A stretch of DNA of 64,000 nt from Eleginops maclovinus. Its lineage: Eukaryota; Chordata; Actinopteri; Perciformes; Eleginopidae. The stretch covers positions 8,579,016 through 8,643,015 of the forward strand of contig NC_086368.1 of the NCBI RefSeq assembly GCF_036324505.1, read 5' to 3'. Positions 1 through 13,020 of this stretch are shown here, in pieces; the first letter of the stretch is position 1; each line of letters begins with the position of its first letter. Under the pieces are notes generated by a model. It had not been told where the DNA came from, did no database searches, and worked only from the letters and a program-made list of their open reading frames with translations. The position numbers and the translations under genes are program-made.

Positions 1-820
1 CCCAGGACAGAGCTGACCTTCTTTATCAGTCTGTTCAGTCTCTTCCTGTCAGCAGCCATGCTGCAGCCCCAGCAGGCCAAACCATAGAAAATTACTGATT
101 CCACCAAAGAGTCACATAAGGTCTGAAGGAGTACCCCCTGCACCCCAAAATACCTCATTCTCCTCAGCAGGGCAAGGCTGATCTGTCCCTTCATGTAAAA
201 AAAAAAAATGAGCAGAGTGAGCAGACCAGTCCAGTTTATTGCTCAGGTGAACACCCAGGTATTTGTAAGATTCCAATATCTCGATGTCCGTTACCCGGAT
301 GTTCACTGGTGTGGGGGGAGAGTGTTGGCACCGTCTGAAGTCCCCGCACCGCTCTTTGCTCTTCCCTGAATTGAACTGGAGTTCATTCCTCTGGCACCAG
401 ATGATGAAGTCCTGCGTCGGTTCCCTGTACCCCCTGTCCTCCTCGTTGGAGATGAGGCCGACAATGGAAGAGTCTTCAGATAACTTCTGCAGGTGACAGG
501 TAGCAGTGTTGTGAGTGAATGTGAAGAGTAACGGGGCCCTGAGGGGGCCCACGTACTGCAGATGATGGTGTCTGAAAGGCAGTCCCTGGTCCTCACATAC
601 TGTGGGCGTTAGTGAGGGAGTCCAGAATCCAGGAGCTGAGGTGATGTTCCGTCCACAAGAGCAGCAGCTTTTCTCCCAGAAGCAGGGGCTGGATGGTGTT
701 GAAGGCTCTGGAGTAATCAAAAACATGATCCTCACAGTGTCCCCAGCCTTCTGCAGGTGGGAGAGGGACCTCTGCAGCAGGGAGATGACGTCATCCTCCC
801 AGATGTCAGGCTGGTAAAAT
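1..820 (-). pseudogene. Non-LTR retrotransposon (LINE) reverse transcriptase fragment, broken
   Basis: Read on the minus strand, this stretch encodes pieces of the C-terminal half of a LINE reverse transcriptase. Recognisable blocks are a degraded catalytic region (an S-E-D-S-S-I-V-G-L-I block where an active enzyme has a double aspartate), then W-C-Q-R-N-E-L-Q-F-N and E-S-Y-K-Y-L-G-V-H-L, which are typical of the region after the active site in fish L2/CR1-like elements. The blocks lie in at least two frames (about 735-112 and 596-303), so frameshifts have occurred. The 3' end of the element would lie beyond the left edge of the window. It is a dead copy; the exact clade is not decided here. 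Confidence 0.75.
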
Positions 821-1839
821 CACTAGGAAGGGTCAAAAAGCAATATTAATGTCTTTAACATGTTCATTTTGCTCAAGGCTGGATATGTTTATGGGTAAGA
901 AGGGGAAAAAAAGTTTCTGATCCAATTTTGAGGCAAAATACATTGTCGTATGTCAAATTTTTCAGCCGAGAAAGTTTTTTATTTAAAAATATAGTATGCC
1001 ATTTTTTCCTATTTTGTTGTGTTCACTATATTTTTCCTTAACTACCTTGCATGCAGGGTTATTTTGCGCTGTTGTTTTTATCCCTTAAACCTTTAAGACC
1101 CTATGTAGTGTGAATGTAATGCATAGAGAGAGATGTGGGGGGATAATTGTCTGAAACAAAACTGAAGAAGAGACATGCTCTTCCATATGGCCTCATGACA
1201 AAGTAATAACAGAACCTGGTCCTTAAGGATGCAAGGATAACATTGACATTTTATTTCAAAGAGCTAGGCCACTGAATGCAGTTGTTGTCCAAATAAAACA
1301 AAACAGTGTGAAGAATGAGTTCAGGAGTCTCACAGCCGAGAAAATCGATGCAGCAGTACAAAGTCCACCCATCAAGACAAACAGCTTGATCCAGGATGTA
1401 ATGTTGAGACAGGTCTCTGTGAAGATGTAAGCGCTGCAGTCAAATGTCCAGTTTCTGGGTCTGATTTATTTTTCAGTGCAGAATAGCTTTGATTCCTAGA
1501 TGGGTTACCTTAGCTCATCCCAGCTCTCTCGCCTCTCTTTTTGGGATTGACACATTGCTTTTAATGTCCGGTTAAAAGGTCAACATATTTATGTGGGCAC
1601 TGTGAGAGATAGTCTCAAGATCTGCTGCACTTTATTTAATCTTGCTGCCTCTTTTACAATGTAGATAATTGTATTTTTCATAAATGAATCAAAGTTTCTG
1701 TTAGCTACTGTCCACTGCATCTGCATGTGCTGCCAACGCCATAGCAATACCTGTTCCAAAACTTCTTTCCAAAACGTAATTGGTCGCTGTAATCTGTCTT
1801 TCTTTTTAAGAGAACCCTTTCTAATTGTTTTTTTTTGCA
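821..1839. other. No gene or clear repeat recognised
   Basis: AT-rich sequence with short A and T runs. No reading frame with recognisable protein similarity, no RNA gene and no clear repeat boundary was seen. Confidence 0.4.
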
Positions 1840-1914
1840 GCATTGCACTTTCAGTAAACCCTTGGCGTGTTTCTTCAAGTTTGTGATTGTTTTCCAAATG
1901 CTGATCTTGTGTTC

Positions 1915-2040
1915 TGAAGTTGGTGAAGATGTTTCTTCTTTTGCATGTGTTTTGGCACGTTTGTGTTTGTATATTTGCATCTTTTCTGAAGCTGTGGTGG
2001 GTTTTGCCTAATGGAAGTGTTTTGGGCTGTTGTAGCGAGT
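1915..2040. repeat. Dispersed repeat, copy 1 (second copy near 10.8 kb)
   Basis: A block containing ATATTTGCAT, TCTGAAGCTG, CCTAATGGA and GTGTTTTGGGC in this order recurs near 10,803-10,905 with the same order and spacing. The two copies are clearly diverged. Family not identified. Confidence 0.45.
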
Positions 2041-2269
2041 TTGCACTTGTCAGCCACCAGAGGTTCGTACATAAATTATGGAGGACTAAATACACAGTGG
2101 TGGGTCTGTCTGTACAAAAATGTACAAAAGTTCCAAAATGTATTTCAAAATTATGATTTTAATGCAAAGAAACTTCTTAATGTTTATGTCTCTGCACCAC
2201 CAGTCAACAACAAGACACCGTATGGGAACGGAAATAAAAAATGTTGTCCTTTTTCACTAAAATGGTAAC

Positions 2270-4320
2270 ACATTAGTAAATAAAAAGAAAGATATATCTT
2301 AAGGGTCCGCAGCAAAATCTGTTACAGCCTTAATAAGGGCATTTTACATTTTCTTTTTAAACAGACATCAAACATTCTCATCTTGTCCTTAAACTATAGG
2401 CCAGTTGACCTCCCACAGTTTTTGGTCCCCTGGCTGTCAGCTGCTTTGCCATGCTGAAGTTCAGCCATATGTCGCACTGAAAGGATAGATTTGGAGCCCA
2501 ACTGTCTGTCTTAGCTGCATCATTGTGAAAGCCAACCAGATACGCAAAGGGACACTTTATCTAAATAATTCAAATCGGAGGCTTAAATATAGAACACCCA
2601 TAATATTTTATGAAGGCTACTCCCAGGAACTTTATTTCAATGAACTCAGTACAACATCAGTGGAGCTAGCTGTCCTCTTGTGGGATAATTTGAACTACAG
2701 CAGTATGCTGATAAAAGCTTGACAATAGAAACAAAACACTGGTTATCCACACCAATACACAAAAATACTCTTTACCTGTGCGGAACTTATTTTTCCATTT
2801 ATCCTTTCAACTGTAGGTACACCCACTGCAAATGTTAAGATTAGACGCTGCTTCATATGCAAGCTTGACATGCAGAACCTAAAGTGACTTTTCAAGACAA
2901 TATGTTTCCCAGAGTTGTATTTCAAACCTATAGCAACCAAATTTCCTACATCAGCCACTTAATGAGAAATCCAAATACTGTATTCCTATTAGCTTCTAGT
3001 TTTCTAGCTTCTAGAGCTATTAAACAGGCTCATCTGAGAACACCTGATATTTTATAATTACTTATTTCATTATATCTGGTGGAGCTATGTTCACAAATAC
3101 TAAAGCCTGGAGACTTTCTCTCTGTTTGACGATGAGAAGAAAGTTGATCACGTTGTTTTCGGGAGATTAGACCGGTCCATCACACTGGAAGAGACCAACT
3201 TCCCACCATGTTTGGGTTTTTATGTATCAAAATGAAGCATAAGCCCTGTGGTATTTCATAGGTTAACATACCGAAGAGTAATCTATCCATCTAACCACTG
3301 CATGACCTGAATGGAAGAGCTAGGTTATGGTTAGATCACAGCAATACAAAACAAATGTTGCATTATTCCTGCAGTCCTGATTTTTCGTCTCAACAACTTC
3401 ATAGAAGATGCACTTTCAGAACGTTTGAGCAGAATATTGCTCAGGACGAAAATAAAAAATGAAATCAGTGAAGGGCCTCCACAACCCATAATGATGCATC
3501 CCATCACCATGGCTGAAAATCAGAGACTGTGAGCCTTCGACCAATGCTTCCTTAGATCTTTTGTCTTGTCACTTTGACAGCAGAAGTAACACGCTCTGAC
3601 ACCTTTTTGATGTCCATTTTTAACAGTCTTACAACCGCATTTCTTTGTGTGTTTTATTTCAAGTTTGGAATTTATCCTTCAGATGACCTACTTCAAATAC
3701 ATTCTCTCTTTCTCTCCTCTAGACTATACTTTTTTGGATGATAAGCAAGAAGGTTGGGATTCTTATTTGTATGCAGTGTTGGTGTTGCACTCCCCATACT
3801 GCGGGATGAATGTATAACCACGTTCCCATCCACAGCCTGTTTCTAAAAAGTGCCAGTGTAAGCCCTTTTTCAATCGTTAACCTGCACCTGTTTGCTCTTA
3901 ATTGTTTATTTCCCATTTCAATGTACATAAATGAATGACAATTAGTAACATTCCTATCCTGCTTAATGAAGAGGCAAAAGTTGTAGTGCTTCCATTTGTT
4001 TTGTAATCCTATCGAATCCAGGCAGACGATGAGATTTAGAAGAAATAAATGAGTAATGGTGCATATTTTTGCATTTGGTATTCTGCCAACTGACTTGCAA
4101 TCTTCCTGACACCATCAAATCAAATAGTAATTGATGTTGTGTGGCGATCGAACCGACCTGGCTTCAGATATGAGTGAGATTCAGAGACACAACTTTTGTG
4201 CTCTACTCATAAGTCTGTTCATTTTCTAGCTTCTGTTTGCTCGTCATGTTAAGTTATTTATCAGGTTTATGTTATGTTTTGATGTTTATTTTAGTGCCCA
4301 TGTCTAGATTCTGTCTTTTA
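2270..4320. other. About 2 kb with no recognised feature
   Basis: Non-coding, AT-rich. Open frames here are short and show no motif of a known family. No RNA gene seen. Confidence 0.4.
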
Positions 4321-6490
4321 TGTTGAGTCTTGTCTCATTCTTCAGTAGTTAAGTCACTGTTACTTATGGCTAGACTCATCATGCATTGTCTGTCATTGCA
4401 ATTCCTGTTTTATTTTGTACCTACCTTTCCTTCTCGTTTCAGAGCCTTTCACTTCCTGCCATTGTGTATGTTCCTGCCAGTGAGATTGTCAGCCCCTACC
4501 TTGATTGTTGCCACCTGTGTCCCATTACCTCTTCTATATATGGTCCTCCTCTCCTTTTGTCCTCTGCCAGTCTGTCTTGTTTTATGTGCAGTCAAGAGAG
4601 CTTTGTCAAGAGAAGTGTTTTGAAGCCAAGAATCTTTGTCCTAATTTCCCAGTTTGAAGTTTATTTATTCTTAGTTTGGTTTTTTTTTACCTTTGTCACA
4701 GTTTATCTCTGAAAGAGTGATTTGTATTGTTTCTCTTTGTTTTCTGCTTTAAGGAAAGACCTTTTCGATTTTATATTGAAGGTAGACATGCTGCCTGATT
4801 TTTTTGATTTGTTCTACTTTATATCTTTACTTTAAATATCTGATTCATTCAACAAAAATACTGTGTTTGCTTTTAATTCATGTTAAGCTACTCTTCAGTA
4901 GGCCCAGCCTATAGCTTAACAATCATGATACAAAATCTCTTATTTTTTTCTTCTTTTCTAAGTTTACGTTGTTCCATTGTTTAACATAATAGCCATCTTA
5001 TTCTCATTTAATTTCTTAATGTAATTTGCATTGCAGTTGATATTGATGTCATCCAAAAATAACGTAAAGTAATCAGGTAACTTTATTTTTATATTGTGAT
5101 ACTTAGATTAGGTTACTGATTACATGATTTACACTAAAGATTTTAAACTAGTATTTGTAATGAAATACATTTTTAAAGCAGCCCTCCAAATCCTATTTGT
5201 AGGAGCTTTAGCCCAATACTTAAGCTTCCTGTGGTGGCTTAACTCCTGGGCATGACTTGGTTGGCGCGCTTACTGTGATAATACAATACCATTCCATTGT
5301 TTTGTTCAAATACGGAATTGATAGCCTTGTATTCACGTGCAGATTTCTATGATCCATTTATTGTAGTAAATGTCCATTCATTCCATAACAATCAATCCTA
5401 GTTTTCACACTCTGTGGTCAAAAAATATTTGCCCTTCTCGGGTCAGACACACCGTATCAGGTGACAAAACCCAACCTTAAATACCTGGGGCATAGGGAAT
5501 CGGACAGTGACACCCTATGGCACCTACAGTGAACAACCCCCAATTGTTCATCAAAATGGCTCTTACACTATTTCTTACAATACCCAGCAGTGTGAGGGGC
5601 CTTTTTCTTCGTACAATAAATATTGCAGGTTATCTGGGATTATAACAACAATTGAGAAAGAAAAGAGACTTTTGAAAACTCGGATGAAGTTGTGACTCTT
5701 TATTTGGATGCTTTGGATAGCGGTGAATTGTTGAGGGGAGCGACAAAAGGTGTAACCTGGGTGCAGCAAAAACAGACAAGCTGTGAATGTTGTTGGATAA
5801 ACAGTTGCTTATGTATTCACCCAACCCCTGGTATCAACATTAGAATTCATGAAATTATGCCAATATTAACTCTGTTTTAACAAACTTTGTTTGCCTCTAA
5901 AAGCTTTCTCAGATGTTGCTTTATTAGTTGCCAAATGCTCAAACATGTTCATCAGATAGTTGGTGGCTCTCTCCATCTGCCATTTGATGCTGTGAAAGTA
6001 TGGGCCCACAGGTTTCTACAGCCTGATGGAAAGAAAACCTCCCCACTGTGGCCAAAAATATCACTGAGAGTGGTGTGAGTGAACCAAATCACTGAGTCGG
6101 ATGAAAGCTAAATCTCAACAAAGCTAAGGGGAATGCTTTGGGGCCAGTCTCTTTGAATTTCTGATCTTTGAATATTTTCATTATTTCAGTTCTGTGCTTG
6201 AAATACCACTGAGCAAAAACGTGTGCATTTTGAATAAGAACATTCTGAGAGAAATGTAAAGGTCAAACAAGACAATGCAATATGTTTCTTCTCGCTCATC
6301 ACACAGGAACAGGGACGATAACTGTTATTTATTCCAAGCTCAATCTTGAAACCTTGAAAAATCAGAGGACAATTTCAACAGTCTCTTGTGGTCGCCAACA
6401 GAGGGCACAGTACGTTCAGGTTGTGACAGTCATTGTACACACCTCCCTTATATGGGTGTGTGTTTTGGTTGACAGGACTGCTGTGTGTTA
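4321..6490. other. Non-coding; part resembles a decayed retroelement end
   Basis: Around 4,330-4,680 the plus strand is a pyrimidine-rich, CCTGTGTCCCATTA-containing stretch, of the kind seen at ends of fish retroelements, but I cannot fix a family or boundaries. The remainder holds no recognised gene. Confidence 0.25.
6395..6408 (+). promoter_or_regulatory. CTCF-like motif (one mismatch)
   Basis: CCAACAGAGGGCAC matches the CTCF core consensus CCASYAGRKGGCRS at 13 of 14 positions. It is a sequence match only; the flanks show no other support. Confidence 0.25.
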
Positions 6491-6502
6491 TTTGTAATCA
6501 GC

Positions 6503-6760
6503 TTTATGACTGAGGCTGTGTGATAGAGGGCTCGTCTATCATTTGGAAGGGCAGTGGTTTGATCCCAGCCCTTGTAGTCAACATGTTGATGTAACACCCC
6601 AAGTTCCTACCGATGCATGGCTAGCTGTGGGTGAATTATAGTTTCCATGAGCAGGTGGCACCTTGTATGGCAGCTTGTATGAATGTGTGGGTGAAAGCTG
6701 ATTTGTATGTGTGAAAGCGCTTCAAGGGTCTTGAAGAATGAAAAAGTCCTATGATATGCC
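6503..6760 (+). mobile_element. tRNA-derived SINE copy
   Basis: The head has a tRNA-like layout: an A-box-like TAGAGGGCTCGTC followed by a B-box-like GGTTTGATCCCAG. A tRNA-unrelated body follows, with AACACCCCAAGTTCCTACCGA, TGGCAGCTTGTATG and an end resembling GAAAGCGCTTCAAGGGTC. This is the layout of a common teleost SINE. It is probably silent because both boxes are diverged. Confidence 0.65.
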
Positions 6761-6959
6761 ATCTTGTACTATTTAATTACATTATACCATAAAACAGAGT
6801 TCTATATCCAACACTGTAGACTTTGAAATGTTGAGAGATACTTCCTTTTAAAACTTCCGTGTGTTGTATCTTTTGATTATTTTTTACTTAATTTGCTTTC
6901 AGATTCAATGTTTACTTATTTGTTTGCTAGGATTAAAGAGCTTTTTTCATTTGCTTATC

Positions 6960-7152
6960 AAAGGGACCCTGTTTTGCTCATTTCACGTGACATATTTGTA
7001 TTTTGTGCCTCTACTGTGACATGTTCCCATGCTTTAATGTTAAAAAAAAAGGTCTCTATTTTTGTCATACTGCCTGTGCTGCAGAACCTCTGCTCACCTA
7101 TAAAACACTGCAGAGAACGGAACCCCCCAGAAGCATTATAGAGCCCCTTTAA
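6960..7152 (+). mobile_element. MITE-like element, family A, internally deleted copy
   Basis: One of five copies of the same family in this window (others near 9.8, 47.2, 51.2 and 62.4 kb). It keeps the left part (CTCTACTGTGACATGTTCCC, TGCCTGTGCTGCAG) and the right end (AGCATTATAGAGCCCCTTT), but about 250 bp in the middle are missing relative to the longest copies. The ends form imperfect inverted repeats beginning AAAGGG, as in a non-autonomous DNA transposon. Confidence 0.7.
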
Positions 7153-7386
7153 GCTGAGATTCCTTCTATTAGTATCTATGTTCGTATTTCATCTTTCAAT
7201 GTTGTTGGTGGTTTTGTGCAGCGCTACGTAGCTTTCCTCTCTTAGCTTGCATTGTTTTTCATTTTCTAACCAACTTCTGTTTTGGTTAAATCTGACTGCT
7301 CAACCCTGTGTCCAGCTGCAGCTGTTGTCTTTGAAAAAGAAAATAGCTCGGATGAACTCGATATGTACATGCTAAGCACACTGGAG

Positions 7387-8126
7387 CAGAGATGGCAAAA
7401 TTACACACATCCTTTACATCCTTTAAGTAAAAGTACAGATACTTGTGTTTAAAAATACTCTAGTGAAAGGAGAAGGACTATACTTATTTAAGTAAAAGTA
7501 AAGAAGTATTGGCTTCGAAATGCATTCAAGTAAAAAGTACAGATAATTAGAGTAACTTGTAAATGGACCTCCCTTTATTTAATGGAACATCGAAGATCTT
7601 CAATTTTAAATTATAATTATGTCATTGTTAGCTAATGAATTTTTCAACAGTGAACAACCACCATTTAGAACACAAGCAAAGAAAACCAAAGTTGGGACAG
7701 GCATAAAAGCCAAAAGTTCATGGGTTTTGGGTTGACAATTTGCATCGCATTCGACATGAATAAAATTGTGCGCCGATATAAGCGAACATCTCCCTCATGT
7801 ATGGCCATGGGCCAATATCTCCGCTGCTCTCTATATATTCACTAAGTTCATCCCCCTTCTCTGCCTTTTCTGCTTCTACCCATACGTCCGCCATTATTCT
7901 GCTAGCTGCAGTTCTGGTACTGGCACGGATTGGGATAATAAGGCGCCGCAGTTGCTTCCGGTTCAGAGGATGATGGGAAAAGACTCGAGCCGAGTTCTCA
8001 TTGGTCCCTCTTCTTTAGAGACGAACCAGGAAATGATGGATACATGGATCATGTTAAAAAATACTGATACCAGAAAATAAACTTAAGTACAGTAACGTAT
8101 TTATGCTCAACTACTTCCCACCTCTG
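7387..8126. mobile_element. MITE-like element with AAGTAAAAGTAC motifs
   Basis: Starts CAGAGATGG and ends CCACCTCTG, an imperfect inverted pair of the type seen at hAT ends. Just inside both ends are repeated AAGTAAAAGTA-type motifs (or the reverse complement), characteristic of a common fish repeat. Flanking 8-mers (CACTGGAG and CAAGGGAG) agree at 6 of 8 positions if the right end is moved by one base, consistent with an old target-site duplication. The interior has no transposase. Confidence 0.5.
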
Positions 8127-9800
8127 TCAAGGGAGCATTTAGCTCCTAAAGAGCCAGATATATCCCTCAGCAGTAAAACACAGCTTGAGATCCAAGAATA
8201 TTGGACACACGTTAAATTGACACAAATGACTGCGAATGTTGCTCCAAATTGGTTGTACTTGTAATGCAATGATTGATGATTTAGATGATGTGGTTCCACT
8301 TTTTCCTGTGTCAAAATGCCTAAAGGCCGTTGTTTGATGTTTTACCAAGATGAGTAAAGGCTTGTAGGGTTGTAGCAGTAAATGATATTCAGTAAAATTA
8401 TTCAACATAACAGATGGCCGCAATTTTCAGGAATGCACACAGTTTGGGCCATGCCATATATTCAGTTTGTTCTGGTAAGCATGTCAAAGCTACTGAGCAT
8501 TAAAGAAATGAGTTTGACTCACTTTGGTTCCTCAAAAGAAATATGCATGCTAATGCAGGAGATGAAACTTACTTTTATTTCAGCCTGAAATGTGTTCCAT
8601 AAAATGCTATCTGTTTTGCATAAGACACTGTTTCACAATGAGGCTTAGGAGTTGTTTGAATAGGCACACATGAAGCCCAGTTCTTACTTTTGAAAACTTT
8701 ATTTTCAAGAACTTAGACTTAAAAAATGTAAATAATTACTTCCACCTGATGTACTCTGGATAGATACAATGCTTTTTATCTGACATAATATATACATGGC
8801 AGCAGGTCCTCATATTTTTATAATACTAACAGTGTTGACTCATCTGTGTTCCCAGGTGTCTTTGTTAAAGGGTATGAATATGCTCCAGAGACATTAATGG
8901 AAAGGGCTGTACTCTTTTCTTTCAGATGATGATTTATAGGGAAACAATCAGGATTTTCCAAATACAGTTCATGCACAGAGGCACATGGCATAAAGCCTGT
9001 TTTGTTCCCTTAATAAAATGCTGATTATGATTGAATCATGTAAGAGAGGAGTGCTGTTTATATAGAGCCATCAGTACAAATAACTACGACCTTGACACCA
9101 AAGGCTTAAACAACTTCAGTGTGATTTCTTTTTTTTGAAGGCCAACCAACTCAGATAAACGTTTGTCTGCGTGGCTGTTAATTCATTTTGTCTGTTCAGT
9201 AACTATAGTGACAAAGATCACACTGCTTGACCCTAGCTTGACAGGGCCTTTTATGGGTTCACATTAAATGTGAAATAGATTTGAAAAGCTTTGATGCGCA
9301 CTGATTGAATCCATTGTGAAAATGTCCTTTAGAAACACATTCGGACAAAGTACTTGAATTAAAACAATACATCAAAGTAGCTGAGGTTAATGGAGGACAT
9401 AATAAATGATGCATAGCAGCCAAATAGTATGAGCAAAATATCACAGCAGACTCCCATCATGCAGCAGGCTAATTAAAACAGGAGCTTGTAAACACCAGTA
9501 ATAGATAAGAAATTAAAAGGTTCAATTATCGTTTCTTGGAAGGATGAAAAAATTGAAATGATAGCAGCCTTTTAACACTTATTTAGAAACAAATGATTGT
9601 TTTTTAATTAGAATGACTGAAAACAGCTTGAAGAGGATATTGGCTGCAAATAATTTGTCCCTCCACCCTGTGAGTGTTTTTCTGTCCTGAGGATACCAAC
9701 ATTTAAATACTTGCATTTTCCTTTTTCAGTAATAACCAGAAGCATGCTATTTATTTAGTCTAAACATATGAATGGTACTGTAGTAGCTGTAGAATTGTTG
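8127..9800. other. Non-coding; contains a homeobox/FOX/GATA-motif-rich block
   Basis: No gene recognised. From about 9,466 to 9,620 there is a compact series of transcription-factor-like words (CTAATTA, TGTAAACA, GATAAGA, TTTAATTAGA) in sequence that does not look like a repeat. It may be an enhancer or a chance AT-rich stretch. Confidence 0.25.
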
Positions 9801-10189
9801 TGCACATTTTGAGGTATATTTCTGTATCTCTACTGTGACATGTTTACAGGCTTTAATGTGGAACAAGGTCTTTTTCTCATGCTGCCTGTGCTGCAGCACC
9901 TCTTTTCACCCTCTGTCTTAAACCAGAGCCCAGTCTGCTCTGATTAGTTAGCTGACTGGCTCTGTTGTGATTACTCAATTGCTTGACACAGAGATGTCCC
10001 GCCCCTGAGCCTTGGGCAATGTGTTGGAGCACTAGTCAATAGAAGTGTTACATAATGATGTCACTATGTTACAGAAGTAAACAATGGATTGCAGACGGAC
10101 CTGTGCAGGTCATTTACATGCACAAAAACCTATTGTGACCAAAGGAAAGGGAAAACTCCACAAAGCATAATATTGCAGAGGGCCCCATC
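9801..10189 (+). mobile_element. MITE-like element, family A
   Basis: Near full-length copy by comparison with those at 47.2 and 62.4 kb. Shared words in order are CTACTGTGACATGTTTACAG, CTGCCTGTGCTGCAGCACCT, TTTTCACCCTCTGTCTTAAA, GATGTCACTATGTTACAGAA and CATTTACATGCACAAAAACC, ending GCAGAGGGCCCC. The first bases are eroded. Confidence 0.75.
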
Positions 10190-10802
10190 AATGCCTTATT
10201 ATCATATCACCCCCGAAACATGTCTGCACATGGAAGTCATCCAAGCATCAACTTATAAATAAACAAACTCACTGCAGTCTATGTATGAGTCCCAGTGTGA
10301 AGCATGCAGCTGCAGCTGAGCTGGACTCTTATCAATGCAGATAATAAGTAACCTCACTTCGTCAGATAAAACCTGCTATGATTGTTTTTGTGCGAGGCAT
10401 ATACTGGCACAACCCTTTTTTTGGATTCCTATCACAGATAAGAAATATATCAACGACAACTTAATATGCAATCAGATCTGCATCCTGTCAGATGTATCAG
10501 TTACATTTTTTGTAGAGTTTCTTGTTGAACATCAGTTACAGTTTTAGTTTAGTTTTAGTTCGTCAACTGACTTAGTATATTTTGTGAAACACTAAAAACT
10601 ATCAAAAGGCTCTCTGTGTCAACAGCGACAATTGGCCAACTTTATAATCCCAAAACCTCAACAAGCGCTCCGGTCCATCACTTTTTAGTGTATCCTGTTT
10701 TTCCATAGTGTTTTGTGTTTCTTTCATCGTTTTGTTTTTGCAATGTTTTAGTGAATGTTGTGCAGTTAGTCCATTTTTCTAAATGCTGTTCATGCGTTGT
10801 CA

Positions 10803-10905
10803 AGTTTTTGAAGATGCTTTTATATTTGCATTATTTCTGAAGCTGAGGCGCTTTACCCCTAATGGACATGTGGAAGTGTTTTGGGCCATTGTCGAAAAAT
10901 GATAT
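10803..10905. repeat. Dispersed repeat, copy 2 (partner near 1.9 kb)
   Basis: Shares ATATTTGCAT, TCTGAAGCTG, CCTAATGGA and GTGTTTTGGGC in the same order with 1,915-2,040. Diverged; family not identified. Confidence 0.45.
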
Positions 10906-12400
10906 GCTGTTGCTTTTTCGGTCATGTACAGTAAGTCGTATTGTCACCCCTCAGTAATTTCTTGCATCCCTTTGTGGGTGAGAAAGATGACAAACCACAG
11001 GACTGAATCATTCATTACACATTACATTTTTTTTATATTTTCTGAAACAATGTGGAAGTGGCATGTAGCCTTACTTTAAACTTTAATATGTTTTGAAATG
11101 GTCACAAAAAACTTTTGTTATTGTTAGACATGTGCCTTAAAGGCCAACTTGATATCATCTAAAGGTAGTAAATCATCAAAAATATATTCCTATTGACAGT
11201 TTCTTTTTGAGAAGTAGAAAGCAAAATAAGCAGACCTTAACCTAGAGTTGAAAGTGATGGGAAGAGTAGAGGTAAATAATAACCATATGACGTCCAGCCT
11301 GCAGGTAAAATAAACAAGGCTGATTTATTGGTAGGGGTTCAATAAACCTGACACTCCTAATAAATCTCCATAAGTTTAGTCTGCAGGAACTTGAAAAGCC
11401 ATCCGTCTCAATTTATGGCTTTGTTGTAAAGCCGCCACTGTCTGCCCTCATCTAAAAAAGCTGTAAACTAGAGCGTGGGACCAATTATGATGAGTATGAT
11501 GAGATCCTTCATAACAAAATCAATATAACCTGATAAGAATTTAAAGTATTGTGGCTAAAAGATGGTTTGGAAAAATCCATAAAAAGTGTTGATTGGATGT
11601 GCCAAATTTGGCAGTAATAATACTGTTCATTTTCTAGTCTACTTTCCATCAGATATGTCATTGTATATTTCTTAAATCAACTCAATTCCTGGATCCAAGA
11701 GTGTATTTTTTTGCCATTTTAAGTGTTGTGTTACCTGGTGACAGGACAACATTTTTCAGTTGGCTGTTTCTGCAAATGAACTTGGTTTTTAAAATACAGT
11801 TATAAATAGAATGAGACATCAGACTTATTTACAACAAGATGATAAGGCATCAATAATAACATAGACAAATACTTACTAGTAATTAATTGGTATTCAACAT
11901 CATATCCATGTCGTAATCCTTTACTCAAAGATCTTTTGTAATGCGATGGGATGCTTTCTGGTTAAATCAGTCAAAAAAACATTCTGTATTCATTTCACAC
12001 ATAAATACACTTGATTTGCTTTTCAAGTGCTTTGGCATTTCAGTATAGTTGCTGTTAGAGAACACTTCATTATCTTTTTATTACTTGGGCAATTACATAA
12101 CATGCTTGACAGGGATGATTTGCTCAATCTACAGTTTGACACAAGTGTCTTTTTCACAGACCTTAAGGCTCAGATAAAAAAACAGGTTGTAATAAATTGT
12201 GACAACCTGTTTATTTCATATGATTAACTTTTATGTCCATGACCTTAGGTTTTATGCAGCAAACACACAGATTCCAACAATCATGTAAACACTCAAATAT
12301 TACATTTTGTATCTCCTTAAGTCACATTTCAAGACATATGGTTTCCCATCTTTCTTTCCTAGAGTTAAACAAGATGATGAATCCCATTCCCATGTCTGAA
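10906..12400. other. No gene recognised
   Basis: AT-rich non-coding sequence. Open frames are short and lack family motifs. Confidence 0.35.
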
Positions 12401-12406
12401 CAACGA

Positions 12407-12735
12407 ACCAGCAGCTGGTTAACTTAGCATAAAGACTGAAAACTAGAAACAGGTAATGTAGCACTACCTTAAATTCATTAAATCTGCCTACCAGCACCTT
12501 AAAAGCTCACAATTAACACGTTGTTTGTCTTGTGATTCATCCAGACAACAACCAAAGGACTTTGTTCCCTTTTGAGAGAGCTAGGCTAGCTTTTTTCTTC
12601 CCACCATGTTTACAGTTTTTTACTAGGCTAAGCTAACAGGCTGCTGACTTTAGATACAAACATGAGACACAAGAGTATCAGAGATCTATCTGATCTAACA
12701 ATCATCAAGAAAGTCACTATTGACGATATCTGTAA
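12407..12735. repeat. Common teleost dispersed repeat (GCTAAGCTAACAG-containing)
   Basis: Contains TTAGCATAAAGACTG, CCTACCAGCACCTTAAAAGC, AATTAACACGTTG, AGCTAGGCTAGC and TAGGCTAAGCTAACAGGCTG in the order I know from a very abundant fish repeat. No coding capacity; the transposon class is not clear from the sequence. Confidence 0.55.
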
Positions 12736-12837
12736 GCATTATTAAAATCTACATTTTTCCTATGGTAGAACTAAAGTTACACACTGTACACTAAAGGGAA
12801 AAACTAACTGGAGTAACATGGTTTTAACTTGTTCATC

Positions 12838-13020
12838 TGAATCAGAATTAGAATCAGAAATCCTTTATTTGTCCCACAATAGGGACATTTACATTATTGC
12901 AACAACAGATAAAGTGAGGAGAATAGACTTACATATTTAAAAATTCAAAATGACTAAGTATGCACACATTATTATAACACAATAAGTAAAAAGCGAAATA
13001 GCAGGTAAGTACACCGTGGT
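12838..13020 (-). mobile_element. LINE 3' tail, 5'-truncated copy
   Basis: Read on the minus strand it ends in tandem TGATTC-type units (plus strand GAATCAGAATTAGAATCAGA) next to CCTTTATTTGTCCCACAAT. This is the usual 3' terminus of a fish LINE that ends in short repeats rather than poly(A). No coding part remains. Confidence 0.5.
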
